Positions 6,586 to 13,273 of a stretch of DNA of 13,437 nt are shown here, one piece after another; within the stretch, counting starts at the first letter, position 1; the number at the start of each line of letters is the position of its first letter. A program made the position numbers and the translations under genes. The notes under the pieces are model-generated. The model was not told the origin of the DNA. It saw only the letters and a program-made list of their open reading frames with translations, and ran no database searches. This stretch comes from Caryophanales bacterium UBA6259 (GTDB lineage: Bacteria; Bacillota; Bacilli; Tepidibacillales; Tepidibacillaceae): contig DJVJ01000009.1 in NCBI GenBank assembly GCA_002441135.1, positions 1 through 13,437 of the forward strand. The letters are read 5' to 3'.

Positions 6586-9003
6586 TTACTTTTTGACTAC
6601 CAATTGTTCATTTTCTACTGAAATCGTAATGGTATCTCCTGTTTTAATGGTGCCTTTCAACAGTTCCTCAGAAAGCTTATCTTCAATATGTTTTTGAATT
6701 GCTCTTCGAAGTGGACGAGCACCAAAGTTAGGGTCAAATCCTTCTTTTGCCAAAAAGACCTTTGCTTCCTCTGTTAATACAAAATCAATACCAAATTCAT
6801 TCAGTCTTTTCCGTAATTCTTCCGCCATCAAATTAACAATTTCCTTAATATTTTCTTCTGATAATGCATGGAAAACAATAACCTCGTCAATTCTGTTTAG
6901 GAATTCAGGTCGGAAGTTTCGCTTTAGCTCTCCCATAACACGGTCTTTCATTTGCTTATAATCATTATCTGCGCTTTGCTTTGTAAAGCCTAACCCAGAA
7001 TCCTTTTTAATCATTTCTGCTCCAACATTGGACGTCATAATCACAACCGTATTTTTAAAATCAACAGTTCTTCCTTTTCCATCTGTTAATCGTCCATCTT
7101 CAAGAACCTGTAATAAAATATTAAAAACCTCTGGATGCGCTTTTTCAATTTCGTCTAATAAAACTACGGAATAAGGTTTTCTTCTTACTTTCTCGGTTAA
7201 TTGTCCTCCTTCATCATGACCAACATAACCTGGAGGAGCTCCAATTAATCTAGACGTCGCATGTTTTTCCATATATTCGGACATATCTATTCGAATTACT
7301 GCATTTTCATCTCCAAACATGGATTCTGCTAACGCTCTAGCTAATTCTGTTTTTCCTACACCAGTTGGACCAAGGAAGATAAAAGAACCAATTGGTCTTT
7401 TTGGGTCCTTAAGACCTGCTCTAGCTCTTCTAACTGCCCGTGAAATCGCTTTTACTGCTTCTTCTTGCCCTATCACACGCTTATGAAGAATTTCTTCCAT
7501 TCTTAGCAATCGATCGGTTTCTTCCTCAGTTAATTGGGTTACTGGAATTCCAGTCCAACTTGCAACAATTGTTGCGATATCATCAATGGTTACCTCAGTG
7601 TCAGTTCTTCCTTGCAGTTCTTTCCATTCCTTGTTCGTTTTTTCAAGGTTTTCTTTTAATTGCTGTTCTTTATCTCGCAAAGAAGCGGCCTTTTCAAATT
7701 CTTGGCTTTGTACTGCAGCATCCTTTTCTTTCCTTAGGCCTTCTAATTGAGCCTCTAATTCCTTTAAGTTTGGTGGTGCAGTGTATGATTTTAAGCGAAC
7801 CTTTGACGCAGCTTCATCAATTAAATCAATTGCTTTATCTGGTAAGAAGCGGTCCATAATATAACGATCTGCTAACTTTACCGCTTGTTCAATGGCAATA
7901 TCCGAAATTTTAACGCGATGATGCGCTTCATATTTATCTCTTAAACCTTTTAGGATTAAAACAGCCTCTTCTGCAGTCGGTTCATCTACAGTGATTGGCT
8001 GAAAGCGTCTCTCTAAAGCAGCATCCTTTTCAATATATTTTCTATATTCATCAAGAGTTGTTGCACCTATTGCTTGTAGTTCTCCACGAGCCAAGGCAGG
8101 TTTTAGGATATTAGAAGCATCAATGGCACCTTCAGCTCCACCAGCACCTATTAATGTGTGTAATTCATCAATAAAAAGAATGACATTTCCTGCATGTCTA
8201 ATTTCCTCCATGATTTTCTTAAGACGATCCTCAAACTCCCCACGATATTTTGTACCTGCAACCAATGTCCCCATATCTAGAGAAAGTACTCGCTTATCTT
8301 TTAAGGTTTCTGGAATCTCATTATCCACTATCCTTTGGGCTAACCCTTCTGCAATGGCTGTTTTACCAACACCAGGTTCACCAATTAAGACCGGATTATT
8401 TTTAGTTCTACGACTTAAAACTTGAATTACTCTCTCAATTTCTTTTTCACGACCAATTACAGGATCTAATTCTCCATTTTTAGCTGAATTAGTAATATCT
8501 CTAGCTAATTCATCCAGAGTAGGAGTATTATGCTGTGCATGATGACTCGTGTTTGAGGACACAACTTCATTACTTCCCAATAATTGCAAGACCTGTTGTC
8601 TTGCTTTATTTAGACTAATACCCAGATTATTTAATACTCTAGCTGCAACACCTTCTCCTTCTCGAATTAATCCAAGAAGGATATGTTCAGTACCCACATA
8701 GGTGTGTCCTAGCTTTCTAGCTTCATCCATTGATAATTCAATGACTTTTTTTGCTCTAGGTGTATATGAAACATTAATTGGTTTTTCTTGCCCCTTACCA
8801 ATCAAGCCTTCTACTTCCTTTTGAACTTTATCCAAGCTAATATTTAAAGATTGAAGCGCCTTTGCTGCAATTCCCTCTCCTTCTTTTACTAATCCTAATA
8901 AAATATGCTCTGTTCCAATATTATAATGACCTAGTCGTACTGCTTCTTCCTGTGCTAAAGCTAGTACTTTTTGTGATCTTTCCGTAAATCTCCCAAACAT
9001 CAT
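6586..9003 (-). CDS. clpC: ATP-dependent Clp protease ATPase subunit ClpC
   Basis: 805-residue Hsp100 unfoldase that feeds proteins to ClpP. In order: a duplicated Clp-N domain (about 3-145), AAA+ domain 1 with Walker A GEPGVGKT (208-215) and Walker B ILFIDE (275-280), a coiled middle segment carrying a UVR-like stretch (about 425-458, QSQEFEKAASLRDKEQ), and AAA+ domain 2 with Walker A GPTGVGKT (545-552), pore loop GYVG (592-595) and Walker B VVLLDE (613-618). It tracks B. subtilis ClpC almost residue by residue. In that species it needs the adaptors MecA or McsB and degrades arginine-phosphorylated proteins. Start is the first of two adjacent ATGs (9001-9003), after GGAGGTG. It follows mcsB by 27 nt, and transcription of the unit stops at the hairpin after the gene. 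Confidence 0.98.
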   Translation of the reverse strand: MMFGRFTERSQKVLALAQEEAVRLGHYNIGTEHILLGLVKEGEGIAAKALQSLNISLDKVQKEVEGLIGKGQEKPINVSYTPRAKKVIELSMDEARKLGHTYVGTEHILLGLIREGEGVAARVLNNLGISLNKARQQVLQLLGSNEVVSSNTSHHAQHNTPTLDELARDITNSAKNGELDPVIGREKEIERVIQVLSRRTKNNPVLIGEPGVGKTAIAEGLAQRIVDNEIPETLKDKRVLSLDMGTLVAGTKYRGEFEDRLKKIMEEIRHAGNVILFIDELHTLIGAGGAEGAIDASNILKPALARGELQAIGATTLDEYRKYIEKDAALERRFQPITVDEPTAEEAVLILKGLRDKYEAHHRVKISDIAIEQAVKLADRYIMDRFLPDKAIDLIDEAASKVRLKSYTAPPNLKELEAQLEGLRKEKDAAVQSQEFEKAASLRDKEQQLKENLEKTNKEWKELQGRTDTEVTIDDIATIVASWTGIPVTQLTEEETDRLLRMEEILHKRVIGQEEAVKAISRAVRRARAGLKDPKRPIGSFIFLGPTGVGKTELARALAESMFGDENAVIRIDMSEYMEKHATSRLIGAPPGYVGHDEGGQLTEKVRRKPYSVVLLDEIEKAHPEVFNILLQVLEDGRLTDGKGRTVDFKNTVVIMTSNVGAEMIKKDSGLGFTKQSADNDYKQMKDRVMGELKRNFRPEFLNRIDEVIVFHALSEENIKEIVNLMAEELRKRLNEFGIDFVLTEEAKVFLAKEGFDPNFGARPLRRAIQKHIEDKLSEELLKGTIKTGDTITISVENEQLVVKK

Positions 9004-9030
9004 TTTCTATGGCACCTCCAATTTTAATCT

Positions 9031-10089
9031 TTAATTTTTTAATTTTTCTCTAATAATACTTGCTCTTTTAATATCCCTTTCATCTGGAGAAAGAACTTCT
9101 CCCGAAGAGAATTGTAAAAAGCCTGGCTGAGTCATTACCATTAATTCGTTTAACGTGATAGGAGAGATATCATTGACCATTTTTAAATCAATTCCTAATC
9201 TTAAATCCGATAATTTTTGGGCAGCTTCTTTAGAATCAATAATTCTCGCATTGGATAAAATACCTAACGCTCTACCCACTCTGTCCTCGATCTGATATCT
9301 TGACTCCTTTATCAAATTATCCCTAGCCTTTTTTTCAAGCTCAATAATTTGATTAACCACGCCATAAAGATTTTCAACAATATCATTTTCTGACTGTCCT
9401 AAGGTGATTTGGTTAGATATCTGAATAAAATTACCTAACGCCTCACTGCCTTCACCATAAATACCTCGTACAGTTAGACCAACTTGAGTTACAGCTGAAA
9501 CAATACGATTAATTTGTCCGGTTATTACAAGTGCTGGAACATGCATCATTACTGAAGCACGAATCCCAGTGCCAACATTAGTAGGGCAACTCGTTAAATA
9601 GCCTCTCTTTTCATCAAATGCATACTCTAATTCTTTTTCAAAAATATCGTCTATTTTATTTGCAAATTTCCAAGCGTCATATATTTTTAGTCCTGGTAGT
9701 AAGCATTGAATTCTTAAGTGATCTTCTTCATTGATCATAATACTAAATGATTCATCATCACTTAGAGCAACTGCTCCTTTCCTTGAACCATTTGCCAGGT
9801 TTGGACTAATTAAATGTTTTTCTACTAAGACTCTCCTTTGCAAATCATTTAATTCATCCATTTTAATCAGTTCAAATTTCCCAATATCCACTGATGAGTC
9901 TCTGTTTAAAACACCTTCTACTTGATCAATGATTTCATTAGCATGAGAATCTGTTGCTAATGAGGGAAATGGATAATCTTTTAAATTTCTAGCAAGTCTA
10001 ACTCTGCTGCTAATCACGATATCTGATTCTGGACCATTACCCTTCATCCATTCACTTATTGGATTTTTAATATATTGTTCGTAGCTCAT
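9031..10089 (-). CDS. mcsB: Protein arginine kinase McsB
   Basis: 352-residue member of the phosphagen (ATP:guanido) kinase fold that phosphorylates arginines on proteins, including the repressor CtsR, marking them for ClpC-ClpP. Key blocks are the ATP-binding SSRVRLARN (27-35), NEEDH (120-124), the catalytic loop CPTNVGTG with C168, and RDIKRA (338-343), which corresponds to the phosphoarginine-sensing site near the C-terminus. It ends about ten residues earlier than the 363-residue B. subtilis protein, losing only a variable tail. The ATG at 10087-10089 is 4 nt from the mcsA stop, with its AGGGTGA ribosome binding site made by the last mcsA codons, so translation is coupled to mcsA, its activator. 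Confidence 0.97.
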   Translation of the reverse strand: MSYEQYIKNPISEWMKGNGPESDIVISSRVRLARNLKDYPFPSLATDSHANEIIDQVEGVLNRDSSVDIGKFELIKMDELNDLQRRVLVEKHLISPNLANGSRKGAVALSDDESFSIMINEEDHLRIQCLLPGLKIYDAWKFANKIDDIFEKELEYAFDEKRGYLTSCPTNVGTGIRASVMMHVPALVITGQINRIVSAVTQVGLTVRGIYGEGSEALGNFIQISNQITLGQSENDIVENLYGVVNQIIELEKKARDNLIKESRYQIEDRVGRALGILSNARIIDSKEAAQKLSDLRLGIDLKMVNDISPITLNELMVMTQPGFLQFSSGEVLSPDERDIKRASIIREKLKN

Positions 10090-10093
10090 AGCT

Positions 10094-10621
10094 TCACCCT
10101 CGTCCTTCCGAAAGTTTTAGCTCTAAATCCCTAATTTGATCTCTTAGTTTTGCTGCCTCTTCAAACTCTTCTTTTACAATCTTTTGCTGTAATTCCTCTT
10201 TTAAATTGGTGATTTTATTTTTTAAATGCAGCTTGGCACCTGAACGGGCAGGAACTTTACCAACATGAATGCTATTTCCATGAATTCTTCTAAAAATAGG
10301 GTCTAATTGGTTTTCAAAATAGGTGTAACAATCACTACAGCCAAATTTCCCTGTTTTCTTAAATTGCAAAAAGGTTAATCCACAGGTATTACACTTCAAT
10401 GTTTCTGAAGAATTGGGAGCAGGATTATTGCCCATCATTTGATCAAAGCTCAATAAGCCGGATAATAGATGATGAAAAGAAAATCCATTATTATTATCTC
10501 CTATTACCTCACCCTTTTCTTTTGCGCAATGTTCACATAAGTGAAATTCATTTTTCTTTCCATTCACAATCTTAGTGAAATGTAATGTGGCTGGGTTTTG
10601 TTTGCAATTTTCACAAAGCAT
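10094..10621 (-). CDS. mcsA: McsA, zinc-binding activator of McsB
   Basis: 175-residue protein with four CXXC pairs that would bind zinc: C3/C6 with C29/C32, and C77/C80 with C95/C98. A C-terminal UVR motif follows (about 138-173, EEFEEAAKLRDQIRDLE). McsA activates the arginine kinase McsB. Two in-frame ATGs are close together. The one at 10625-10627 is only 3 nt from AGGAGG, too close for normal initiation, while 10619-10621 is 9 nt away and gives MLCENC, matching the MICQEC start of the B. subtilis protein; I use the second. The reading frame overlaps the end of ctsR by 11 nt, as expected for coupled translation in the heat-shock operon. Confidence 0.96.
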   Translation of the reverse strand: MLCENCKQNPATLHFTKIVNGKKNEFHLCEHCAKEKGEVIGDNNNGFSFHHLLSGLLSFDQMMGNNPAPNSSETLKCNTCGLTFLQFKKTGKFGCSDCYTYFENQLDPIFRRIHGNSIHVGKVPARSGAKLHLKNKITNLKEELQQKIVKEEFEEAAKLRDQIRDLELKLSEGRG

Positions 10622-11099
10622 TCCCATCGTCCTCCTTGTATCTTGAAAAGATAACTTTTAACATAGCTCTTAAAAGATTAGCTCTAATTTGATCGCGATA
10701 AGGTAAAGAAATATTAATTACATCCCTCGTAATCACAGCCTTTAAAAGGAGATACTCATTTTCTGTTAGAAATTCCTCATCCATTAAGCGATATAAAATG
10801 TCCATGGCAGCCGATTGACTTATATCTTCTCCAACCATCTCAATTAATGTGTCATAAAAAATAAATTCTGAACCGATGGGGATTTTTTTTATACGAATAA
10901 ATCCACCACCTCCGCGTTTACTTTCCACTAGATAACCCTTTTGTAAGGAGAAACGGGTACTAATTACATAATTAATTTGAGATGGCACACATTGAAATTT
11001 ATCAGCCATTTCACTCCGCTGTATCTCTATAATTCCTTTTTCACTCTGGAGTATGGCCTCTTTTAAAAATTGCTCTATGATATCAGATATATTTCTCAT
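10611..11099 (-). CDS. ctsR: Class III heat-shock repressor CtsR
   Basis: 162-residue dimeric winged-helix repressor of clp genes. The DNA-binding domain (about 1-72) contains the helix-turn-helix SEMADKFQCVPSQINYVIS and the wing with the tetraglycine loop RGGGGFIRI (R62, G63-G66). In related Bacillales this loop works as the heat sensor, and Arg62 is a site that McsB phosphorylates to stop DNA binding. The C-terminal dimerisation and ClpC/McsB-recognition domain follows (about 80-155). The ATG at 11097-11099 has AGGAGG 8 nt upstream. A CtsR operator lies 20-37 nt upstream of the start, so the operon represses itself. It is the first gene of ctsR-mcsA-mcsB-clpC and overlaps mcsA. Confidence 0.97.
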   Translation of the reverse strand: MRNISDIIEQFLKEAILQSEKGIIEIQRSEMADKFQCVPSQINYVISTRFSLQKGYLVESKRGGGGFIRIKKIPIGSEFIFYDTLIEMVGEDISQSAAMDILYRLMDEEFLTENEYLLLKAVITRDVINISLPYRDQIRANLLRAMLKVIFSRYKEDDGNAL

Positions 11100-11119
11100 C
11101 GTTCGGCCCTCCTGTTGAC

Positions 11120-11136
11120 TTTGACTATCTTTGACT
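11120..11136 (-). promoter_or_regulatory. CtsR operator
   Basis: Minus-strand direct repeat AGTCAAA-GAT-AGTCAAA. The known CtsR box is two (A/G)GTCAAA heptads with a 3-nt spacer, which this matches in full. A third partial heptad (AGTCAAC, 11114-11120) abuts it on the ctsR side. The box lies just downstream of the -10 region, where a bound repressor would block transcription. Confidence 0.92.
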
Positions 11137-11142
11137 ATTTTA

Positions 11143-11176
11143 ATTATATTATTTATATTTTTTTAGTTTTTGTCAA
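11143..11176 (-). promoter_or_regulatory. Promoter region of the ctsR operon
   Basis: Minus strand TTGACA (11171-11176) followed by a very AT-rich stretch with overlapping -10-like words (TAATAT about 19 nt and TATAAT about 22 nt downstream). The -35 is perfect, but spacing to the best -10 is longer than ideal, so the exact -10 is unsure. The -35 begins 7 nt from the stop of the upstream mgtC-family gene. Confidence 0.55.
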
Positions 11177-11182
11177 TATTAC

Positions 11183-11890
11183 CTATTCGTTATTTTTCCC
11201 AAAATTAACTTCCTTAACACCCTTAATTCGTTTAATATCATCGATTATTAAAGGCAATTTGGTTTGTTTTGGCAAGTGTATATGAAGTGTGATACTTACA
11301 CTTTTCTGATCTTCTTCACCATTATCTGCCTCATGAATACTAATTCCTTTTATATTTATTTTTCTTTCTCCAATTTTAGAAGCAATCTCTGCAAGCTTTC
11401 CTGGTTGATCAATGACATGTACAACAATTTGTGCCAATTGTCTTTTCTTAATGACCTGTTGATCCAATTTTGCTAATATCATCAAACTGATTAATACAAA
11501 AAAGGTCGTAATTGTAGCGCCAAAATAAAAGCCCGCCCCAACGGCCAACCCAATCCCAGAAACTACCCATAAAGAGGCTGCGGTTGTTAATCCTGTAACA
11601 GTAAAACCATGTCTAAGTATTGTTCCTGCCCCTAAGAAACCTATTCCACTTATAACCTGTGCTGGCATTCTTTGAGGATCAAACTGTTTATTATCAGGAC
11701 TTAAGCTATCAAAACCATAAATAGAAATAAGCATAATTAAAGCAGAACCTAAACTCACTAAAACATTCGTACGTAATCCAGCTGGATGATTATTTACCTC
11801 CCTTTCAAAACCGACCAAGCCACCAAATAACCCAGCTAGAAATAACCTCAAAAAGATATGAAAATAATCAGACTGTATTATCACATCCAT
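11183..11890 (-). CDS. MgtC/SapB-family membrane protein
   Basis: 235-residue protein. The N-terminal MgtC domain (about 10-142) has four or five hydrophobic segments with the family signatures GGLVGFEREVNNHPAGLRTN (23-42) and GIGFLGAGTILR (82-93). A C-terminal ACT-like domain (about 153-230, VIDQPGKLAEIASKIGERKI) follows. Family members are linked to Mg2+ limitation, membrane ATPase control and acid or virulence phenotypes in various bacteria; the role here is not known. The ATG at 11888-11890 has GAGGGG upstream. It follows the HAD gene by 25 nt and is probably co-transcribed with it. No terminator is visible between its stop and the ctsR promoter, so some readthrough into the heat-shock operon is possible. 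Confidence 0.9.
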   Translation of the reverse strand: MDVIIQSDYFHIFLRLFLAGLFGGLVGFEREVNNHPAGLRTNVLVSLGSALIMLISIYGFDSLSPDNKQFDPQRMPAQVISGIGFLGAGTILRHGFTVTGLTTAASLWVVSGIGLAVGAGFYFGATITTFFVLISLMILAKLDQQVIKKRQLAQIVVHVIDQPGKLAEIASKIGERKINIKGISIHEADNGEEDQKSVSITLHIHLPKQTKLPLIIDDIKRIKGVKEVNFGKNNE

Positions 11891-11915
11891 TAAAATCCCC
11901 TCACTCTATGTCAAA

Positions 11916-12581
11916 TTATCTTTCTGTATTAACTATTGATAAAAGATCTGCAAAACGGCCGATAATCTGTTTTGCATCATTTAATTCTCCATCTCGGGAA
12001 AAACCAAAATCACAACCAATGGTAAAGAGACCATTATCATTACCTGCAACAATATCTGACAATCGATCACCAACCATTATCCCATTATGAATTTTATAAC
12101 TTTTTAATATCAGTTTTATCAAATCTGTTTTTGAATCAGTTTTATATTCCCCTGCAGTATACATTGCGGTAAAAAGGTGGTCTATCCGAAAAGCCTTAGT
12201 TACTTCATCAATGTATTCCTTTAGACCATTACTTGCAATAAATAGCTCTTTCCCTTGATTTTTAAGCTGAATAAGTGTGTCTAGTACATCAGGATAAAGT
12301 GCACCATACCCTTCTTTTACCCCAGCTATTTCATATTCTAATAAATAACGATTCGCCTTTTTATGCAGTTCCTTAGGATAATCAGGAAGTAACTTATCCC
12401 AAAGTTCTTTCTCAGTATTACCAATTACTGATAAGATTTGAGCTTCATTTGGAACATCTCCATTAAAACCATCTTCTATTTCTAATCTTCTAAACGTCTC
12501 TTCAAATGCATAAATGACCAGTTTTTCAGTTTGAAATAATGTTCCATCAAAATCGAATATAAAAGCATCATATTGTTGCAA
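11916..12581 (-). CDS. HAD-superfamily hydrolase, phosphatase-like
   Basis: 221-residue soluble protein of the haloacid dehalogenase superfamily with a helical cap (C1 type). With the TTG start, motif I is DFDGT (residues 10-14; nucleophile D10, acid/base D12), motif II is the Ser of FIASNG, motif III is a Lys in YKTDSKTD, and motif IV is VGDRLSD with its two Asp. It resembles phosphoglycolate-phosphatase-type enzymes, but the substrate cannot be read from sequence. Start is TTG (12579-12581), 8 nt after GGAGG. The upstream in-frame ATG (12594-12596) is immediately joined to that GGAGG (ATGGAGG) and has no ribosome binding site of its own. First gene of a two-gene unit with the MgtC-family gene. 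Confidence 0.88.
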   Translation of the reverse strand: MQQYDAFIFDFDGTLFQTEKLVIYAFEETFRRLEIEDGFNGDVPNEAQILSVIGNTEKELWDKLLPDYPKELHKKANRYLLEYEIAGVKEGYGALYPDVLDTLIQLKNQGKELFIASNGLKEYIDEVTKAFRIDHLFTAMYTAGEYKTDSKTDLIKLILKSYKIHNGIMVGDRLSDIVAGNDNGLFTIGCDFGFSRDGELNDAKQIIGRFADLLSIVNTER

Positions 12582-12589
12582 ATTAAATT

Positions 12590-12594
12590 CCTCC
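12590..12594 (-). promoter_or_regulatory. Ribosome binding site that fixes the TTG start of the HAD gene
   Basis: Minus-strand GGAGG, 8 nt before TTG at 12579-12581. It overlaps the G of an in-frame ATG, which rules that ATG out as the main start. Confidence 0.75.
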
Positions 12595-12633
12595 ATTTAA
12601 ATTATATTAATCCTCTAAATAAATTAGTGCTCA

Positions 12634-12662
12634 ATCATTTTTTTATCTTTAATTTGTGTCAA
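12634..12662 (-). promoter_or_regulatory. Candidate promoter for the HAD-mgtC-family unit
   Basis: Minus strand TTGACA (12657-12662), 17-nt spacer, AATGAT (12634-12639). The -35 is perfect and the -10 matches four of six. The surrounding stretch 12597-12785 is AT-rich and holds no gene I can support. Confidence 0.5.
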
Positions 12663-12787
12663 AAAAGTATATTTAAAAAATTTTTTTTGAAAATGTCCAA
12701 AATATCCTTCGTAAATATCTTACTCATTCTTATATCATATATCTAAGCAATACGCTATCCCATCTTTAATAGATACTTATATATAGC

Positions 12788-12816
12788 AAAAAAAGCAGAC
12801 TTGCAGGACGCAAGTC
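12788..12816 (-). terminator. Third terminator-like hairpin downstream of the 5S gene
   Basis: Stem GACTTGC-5-GCAAGTC (12798-12804 / 12810-12816), then on the minus strand TGC and seven U (12788-12794). The 3-nt gap before the U run makes it less typical. The flanking word TATATAGCAAAAAAAGCA also occurs at the 5S terminator. Confidence 0.55.
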
Positions 12817-12866
12817 GTTCGACGTTATCACATGGACGTGATTGCTCTTAGTCGAACTTTCTTTTT
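12798..12866 (-). repeat. Stem-loop repeat unit A (5S-flanking family)
   Basis: Two adjoining stems: GACTTGC/GCAAGTC (12798-12816), then an outer stem GTTCGAC/GTCGAAC (12817-12823 / 12851-12857) enclosing an inner stem ATCAC/GTGAT (12827-12831 / 12838-12842). A TTTCTTTTT tail ends the unit. The 60 nt from 12798 to 12857 align without gaps to unit C at 13271-13330. The first stem also serves as the terminator-like hairpin here. Confidence 0.8.
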
Positions 12867-12930
12867 AGGATGCAAGTTGTTCCATGTTAACCACACCATG
12901 TGGTTGTTTTAATGGAACTTCCTTATCTAG
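12867..12930 (-). repeat. Stem-loop repeat unit B (5S-flanking family)
   Basis: Directly follows unit A on the plus strand. Outer stem GTTCCAT/ATGGAAC (12879-12885 / 12912-12918), inner stem AACCACA/TGTGGTT (12889-12895 / 12899-12905), 3-nt loop. Its start GGATGC (12868-12873) pairs with GCATCC just after the unit (12931-12936), closing the whole element. Confidence 0.8.
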
Positions 12931-12947
12931 GCATCCTGGCCGTCGCT
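12927..12947. repeat. Copy 1 of a ~21-nt direct repeat containing TGGCCGTCGC
   Basis: Matches 13053-13074 except for one extra C in the second copy. The core GGCCGTCGC occurs a third time at 13099-13107. Confidence 0.85.
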
Positions 12948-12964
12948 TATAGGTTTTAATGTGT

Positions 12965-13001
12965 ACAAAAAAAGCAGATCATTAAGATCTGCTTTTTTTG
13001 T
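12965..13001 (-). terminator. Second terminator downstream of 5S, perfect palindrome
   Basis: Perfect 16-nt arms (12965-12980 / 12986-13001) around a 5-nt loop. The core AGCAGATC/GATCTGCT is flanked by A7 on one side and T7 on the other, so it has the form of a bidirectional rho-independent terminator. It would catch rRNA transcripts from the right. Confidence 0.8.
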
Positions 13002-13018
13002 GCCTGGCGCGTCACCAA
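13002..13018 (-). pseudogene. Possible collapsed copy of the 5S rRNA terminal stem
   Basis: On the minus strand CTTGGTGACGCGCCAGG resembles the 5S 5' end (CTGGTGA) joined almost directly to its 3' end (GACGTCGCCAGGC). As in the true gene it is followed by a short A-rich spacer and a GCAG hairpin terminator. It can form a 7-bp hairpin like helix I of 5S. Chance similarity is possible at this length. Confidence 0.4.
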
Positions 13019-13050
13019 GTCTACCGGCCACGTCCTGTGGCCAGCCTTGG
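13015..13050. repeat. GC-rich two-part hairpin
   Basis: Outer stem CCAAG/CTTGG (13015-13019 / 13046-13050), inner stem GGCCAC/GTGGCC (13026-13031 / 13037-13042), loop GTCCT. The inner hairpin is the reverse complement of the CCAC-AGGAC-GTGG core of unit C, so it may be an inverted relative of that family. Confidence 0.7.
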
Positions 13051-13052
13051 TT

Positions 13053-13074
13053 CTAGGCCATCCTGGCCGTCGCT
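13053..13074. repeat. Copy 2 of the TGGCCGTCGC direct repeat
   Basis: Nearly identical to 12927-12947. It contains a small hairpin GGCCA-TCC-TGGCC (13056-13068) created by the extra C. A further hairpin ACTCG/CGAGT (13079-13083 / 13093-13097) follows, then a third GGCCGTCGC core (13099-13107). Confidence 0.8.
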
Positions 13075-13118
13075 ACCCACTCGAGGATGTTGCGAGTAGG
13101 CCGTCGCCTTTATATAGC

Positions 13119-13146
13119 AAAAAAAAGCAACTCAATATGAGCTGCT
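13119..13146 (-). terminator. Primary terminator of the 5S rRNA transcript
   Basis: Stem AGCAGCTCA/TGAGTTGCT on the minus strand (arms 13138-13146 and 13126-13134, one G-U pair, 3-nt loop) followed by eight U (13119-13126). It begins about 10 nt after the 3' end of mature 5S. Confidence 0.87.
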
Positions 13147-13155
13147 TTTCTTGTT

Positions 13156-13273
13156 GCCTGGCGACGTCCTACTCTTCCAGGACCCTGCGGTCCAAGTACC
13201 ATCGGCGCTGGAGGGCTTAACGGTCGTGTTCGGGATGGGTACGCGTGTTTCCCCTCCGCCATCATCACCAGAC
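13156..13273 (-). rRNA. rrf: 5S ribosomal RNA
   Basis: About 118 nt on the minus strand, matching the usual 5S length (B. subtilis 116). Conserved blocks include the start TCTGGTGATGATGGCG, the region CATCCCGAACACG, AAGC followed by AGCGCCGATGGTA, and the end GAGTAGGACGTCGCCAGGC. The two ends pair to form helix I. Ends are set by that pairing and may shift by a base or two. It is followed by a terminator and preceded by a repeat hairpin; 23S is not in the 164 nt to its right, so it lies outside the window or is absent. Confidence 0.95.

Noticed and set aside
7440..8425. Plus-strand open frames of 100-139 codons inside clpC
   Set aside because: They are antisense to a highly conserved gene, have no ribosome binding sites that stand out and match no family; they are shadows of clpC codon use.
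12780..13110. tRNA genes after the 5S rRNA
   Set aside because: tRNA clusters often follow 5S in Bacillales, but I find no GTTCGAATC-type T-arm with a matching acceptor and anticodon stem; the GTTCGAC in unit A pairs with GTCGAAC in a different hairpin.
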